Source of the DNA: an uncultured Lachnospiraceae bacterium
GTDB taxonomy: Bacteria; Bacillota; Clostridia; Lachnospirales; Lachnospiraceae
NCBI GenBank assembly: GCA_910588285.1
Contig: CAJUQB010000109.1
Location: 1-16,383 of the forward strand
Reading direction: 5' to 3'
Length of the DNA stretch: 16,383 bases
In this document: in pieces, positions 14,245-16,383 of the stretch
Layout of the letters: each line of letters starts with the position of its first letter
Numbering within the stretch: the stretch's first letter is position 1
Program-made: the position numbers and the translations under genes
Notes under the pieces: generated by a model
Database searches by the model: none
What the model was told of the DNA's origin: nothing
The model's input: only the letters and a program-made list of their open reading frames with translations

Positions 14245-15085
14245 AACAAAACATGTGTGGCAGGATTTTGTGAATAATTTTTTTAGCAGACGGTTGTTGT
14301 TTTTTTGTGTTTTTCAGTTTTATATTTTGCATTACTATATTAATTCAGTGAAACGATTTTCTATTGCTGCGGATTATCCTGCATCGCCCTGGATATTGCC
14401 TTTTGTTGGACAAAATGTATATTTTCTATTTATCTATGGAATCTCTGTAATTTATTTTTACTCTAATATACCTTTTATGCAAAGAAATGAAATGTATGCA
14501 TTAATAAGGGAGGGAAGGAAGAAATGGGTATATGCTAAAATATTAAGAATCTGGATGTCTGCTGTTTCGCTTTCATTTATCGAAGTGGTTTTAAGCATAT
14601 TGCCGTTGTTTCCATGTCTGGAATGGACTGCAGAGTGGGGGAAATTGTATAATTCCCTTGCTATGACAAATGCAGGGCTGGAATACAATGTGAAATTATC
14701 TTTTTCCTATGAATTGATTATCGAGCATGATCCCTTCATAACCATGCTGATATTTGGGATAATCCTTTGTATATCTACCGGATTGGTTGGAATGATTATG
14801 TTTGCTGTGAGTATCTGCGTGAACAGGACAGCCGCTGTACTTATGGGAACGTTTCTTTCCGTTTTATCGGTTGTATTTGCTAATCTGTATTTATACCAGC
14901 AATGGATTAGCTTTATTTCGCCGTTTTCATGGATGAATTTGCTCCTGTTGTATGGAAAAGTATGTAAAAATGCGCCTTCCTTTTCGGAGGTAATTATTAT
15001 GGCAGCAATTTCCGTATTTATATTAAGTGGCATTTCTTTGAAGAGAATATATACAAAAGATTTAGATTGGACAGATGAGGAGTGA
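14237..15085 (+). CDS. ABC-2-type membrane protein 2
   Basis: The 282-residue membrane protein has about six predicted segments, around 19-36, 52-73, 100-124, 163-190, 195-220 and 250-270. A cytoplasmic loop between segments 2 and 3, MQRNEMYALIREGRKKWVYAK, resembles the coupling loop of ABC-2 permeases. The GTG start at 14237 overlaps the previous gene by 8 bases and has GAGGAG 8 bases upstream. The end of the gene carries the ribosome binding site (GAGGAG at 15077-15082) of the ATPase that follows 4 bases later, so all four genes of this operon are coupled. It probably pairs with the upstream membrane protein to form the transmembrane part of one exporter. No conserved named domain can be assigned from the sequence alone. 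Confidence 0.7.
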   Translation: MNKTKHVWQDFVNNFFSRRLLFFCVFQFYILHYYINSVKRFSIAADYPASPWILPFVGQNVYFLFIYGISVIYFYSNIPFMQRNEMYALIREGRKKWVYAKILRIWMSAVSLSFIEVVLSILPLFPCLEWTAEWGKLYNSLAMTNAGLEYNVKLSFSYELIIEHDPFITMLIFGIILCISTGLVGMIMFAVSICVNRTAAVLMGTFLSVLSVVFANLYLYQQWISFISPFSWMNLLLLYGKVCKNAPSFSEVIIMAAISVFILSGISLKRIYTKDLDWTDEE

Positions 15086-15089
15086 TTTT

Positions 15090-15734
15090 ATGAAGGATAA
15101 AAATATAAAAGTAAAAGATGTATGCAAATATTTTGGTAAAACGCAGGTGCTGGATCATGTCAATATGGAATGCAGACAGGGAGAGATTACAGGGATTATA
15201 GGGAGAAATGGCGCAGGGAAAACAGTTTTATTTAAAATAATATGTGGTTTGTTGTCGTTGGATTCAGGCGAGATTCTAATAAACGGTATAAAGCGGGAAA
15301 GACAGGCAGATGTTCTTCCTTCGGCTGGAATTATTATTGAAGAACCGGCTTTTTTAAAAAATTATTCTGGAATAAAAAATTTGGAATACCTGTATATGAT
15401 TAATAATAAGAATAACAGGCAATATTTAGAAAGCATTATGGAAAAAGTAGGTCTTGATCCAAAATCCAAAAAACATGTAGGGAAATATTCTATGGGGATG
15501 CGGCAAAGATTAGCGATAGCACAGTCAATTATGGAAGAACCGGAATTTCTGGTTTTAGACGAACCGTTCAATGGACTGGATCTTCATGGTGTGAATGAAA
15601 TGAGGGAACTGTTTCTTGAACTGAAAAAAAGAGGAAAAGTTATTTTAATTGCCAGTCATAATTCAGAAGATATAAATATACTTTGTGACAATGTTTACAG
15701 TATGGGATCAGGGATTTTAAAAGCTGTGCACTGA
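15090..15734 (+). CDS. ABC transporter ATPase, LanF/BcrA type
   Basis: The 214-residue ATPase has Walker A GRNGAGKTV (38-46), signature YSMGMRQRLAIAQ (133-145), Walker B FLVLDEP with D157 and E158, a FNGLD D-loop and H190 in ASHNSED. In place of the Q-loop glutamine it has IIEEPAFL with E84. This IE-x-P 'E-loop' is the feature of lantibiotic-immunity (LanF, e.g. NukF) and bacitracin (BcrA) ATPases. The motif set is complete, so it should drive the two upstream membrane proteins. The start is the ATG at 15090, 7 bases after GAGGAG; an in-frame ATG at 15075 overlaps that site and adds five residues. It is the last clear gene of the operon, and an IS4-type remnant begins about 110 bases downstream. 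Confidence 0.93.
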   Translation: MKDKNIKVKDVCKYFGKTQVLDHVNMECRQGEITGIIGRNGAGKTVLFKIICGLLSLDSGEILINGIKRERQADVLPSAGIIIEEPAFLKNYSGIKNLEYLYMINNKNNRQYLESIMEKVGLDPKSKKHVGKYSMGMRQRLAIAQSIMEEPEFLVLDEPFNGLDLHGVNEMRELFLELKKRGKVILIASHNSEDINILCDNVYSMGSGILKAVH

Positions 15735-15843
15735 GATATATGCTCTTTTCAAAGGAGAATCTTCGAAAAGCAATGCCTGTAAAGAATGTGTATGTTTTTT
15801 CTGCTTCTTTTGTCACCGGAATTACAGAAATTATCGTTTGACA
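15735..15843. other. Gap between operon and IS4 remnant, with a possible short ORF
   Basis: An AAAGGAG motif lies at 15751-15757, but no well-spaced start follows. A 33-codon frame runs from ATG 15740 to TGA 15839-15841, with an internal ATG 16 bases after AAAGGAG. It may be the broken start of a further operon gene cut by the insertion sequence, or chance. No terminator is visible, and the insertion-sequence end could not be located precisely. Confidence 0.3.
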
Positions 15844-16383
15844 TCACTGTTTCCTGGCGATATAATCACAAGCAGCGTTAAATTTGTAACTGGCTGGTAC
15901 TTGGAACCTTAGCTGTCGGGCATAGGTCCTGTTTGGCCTGATTGGCAGTATATATCTGCTGATCAGGTCATTTACACTTCCTGGGCCCATTCTGTCCGAA
16001 AGGAATTCAAAGCATATTTTTATCGCCATGGACAGGTTGACCTGGTATTCCCATTTCCCAGTCCTCTTTTTTATGGGGACTTCCATGGTTATGATGGTGC
16101 AGAAGTTATACAGGGTCATCCGGCACAGGATCTCGAACCCAATGTATTCCGGGGACTTCGAATGGAAGTTTGCAGTCCCGATGGTATGCTTCAGGTCACG
16201 GAAAGAAGTTTCCTGGCCCCACCGGAGGTGGTAAATGTGCTTTATCTGTTCCAAGGAAAACTCGTCTGATGGGAGGTTGGTAATGATGTTCTCGTAAACC
16301 CCTTCTGCGATCTGGAAACGGACCACGCGCAGCCGCCATAAATATAGCGGTCAATCAGCTGGCAGAGGGCAGCAAATTCATTT
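15844..16383 (-). pseudogene. IS4-family transposase, internally deleted, runs off the window
   Basis: The minus-strand frame from 16326 to 15844 carries the IS4 signature Y-(2)-R-(3)-E-(6)-K in YHLRWGQETSFRDLKHTIG, with the catalytic glutamate, and ends normally in DYIARKQ. Upstream, the segment LRVVRFQIAEGVYENIITNLP is in family order. Just beyond it, at about 16333, the frame breaks. The next readable family segment, EFAALCQLIDRYIYGG (16379-16333), lies in another frame. In the full-length proteins I recall, roughly 100 residues, including a catalytic aspartate region (IADRGF), sit between these two parts. So the element has an internal deletion and should be inactive. Its start lies outside the window. 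It forms the right border of the two sensing/transport modules. Confidence 0.75.

Noticed and set aside
1..16383. CRISPR arrays, tRNA and rRNA genes
   Set aside because: No regularly spaced repeats and no recognisable structural RNA sequence were seen on either strand.

Overview
The base composition (AT-rich with GC-richer islands), the strong AGGAGG-type ribosome binding sites, the TTG/GTG starts and the protein families point to a low-GC Gram-positive of the class Clostridia, probably a gut Lachnospiraceae. This is inferred from sequence character, not from a database match. The window looks like accessory, mobile-element-rich DNA: no core housekeeping gene is intact, and four degraded genes or insertion sequences separate the functional blocks.

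Left part (1-4013). A 5'-truncated AAA-type ATPase with a C-terminal zinc ribbon is followed by a DinD-like gene. Then comes a frame-broken 3' piece of a 23S rRNA uracil-C5 methyltransferase (RlmD/RumA type) and a RelB/RelE-type toxin-antitoxin pair with its own promoter. A second, truncated copy of the methyltransferase tail follows, then a strong hairpin and a GC-rich, internally deleted IS66-like transposase on the minus strand. The two methyltransferase tails form a 105-bp direct repeat (about 90% identical) around the toxin-antitoxin pair. This fits repeated integration of mobile elements into a rlmD/rumA gene.

Middle part (4014-9737). An OmpR-type response regulator overlaps its sensor kinase gene, and an intrinsic terminator follows. 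A separately promoted operon then encodes two FtsX/MacB-type permeases and one ATPase. AACTCCACC direct repeats, spaced in multiples of 11 bp, lie upstream of both the regulator gene and the transporter operon. The simplest reading is that one regulator controls both.

Right part (9738-15734). After a decayed Xre-type regulator come an Agr-type (GHKL) sensor kinase and a LytTR response regulator on the minus strand. Divergent to them is an operon for a 390-aa lipoprotein, two small membrane proteins and an ABC ATPase with an E-loop of the LanF/BcrA type. The 333-bp divergent intergenic region holds two inverted copies of a roughly 35-bp element, one upstream of each promoter and exactly the same distance from each -10 box. 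It looks like a quorum- or peptide-sensing circuit that co-activates itself and a peptide-immunity-like transporter. No signal-peptide gene, peptide-processing gene or lantibiotic gene was seen here.

Right edge (15735-16383). The 3' part of an IS4-family transposase on the minus strand carries an internal deletion and runs off the window.
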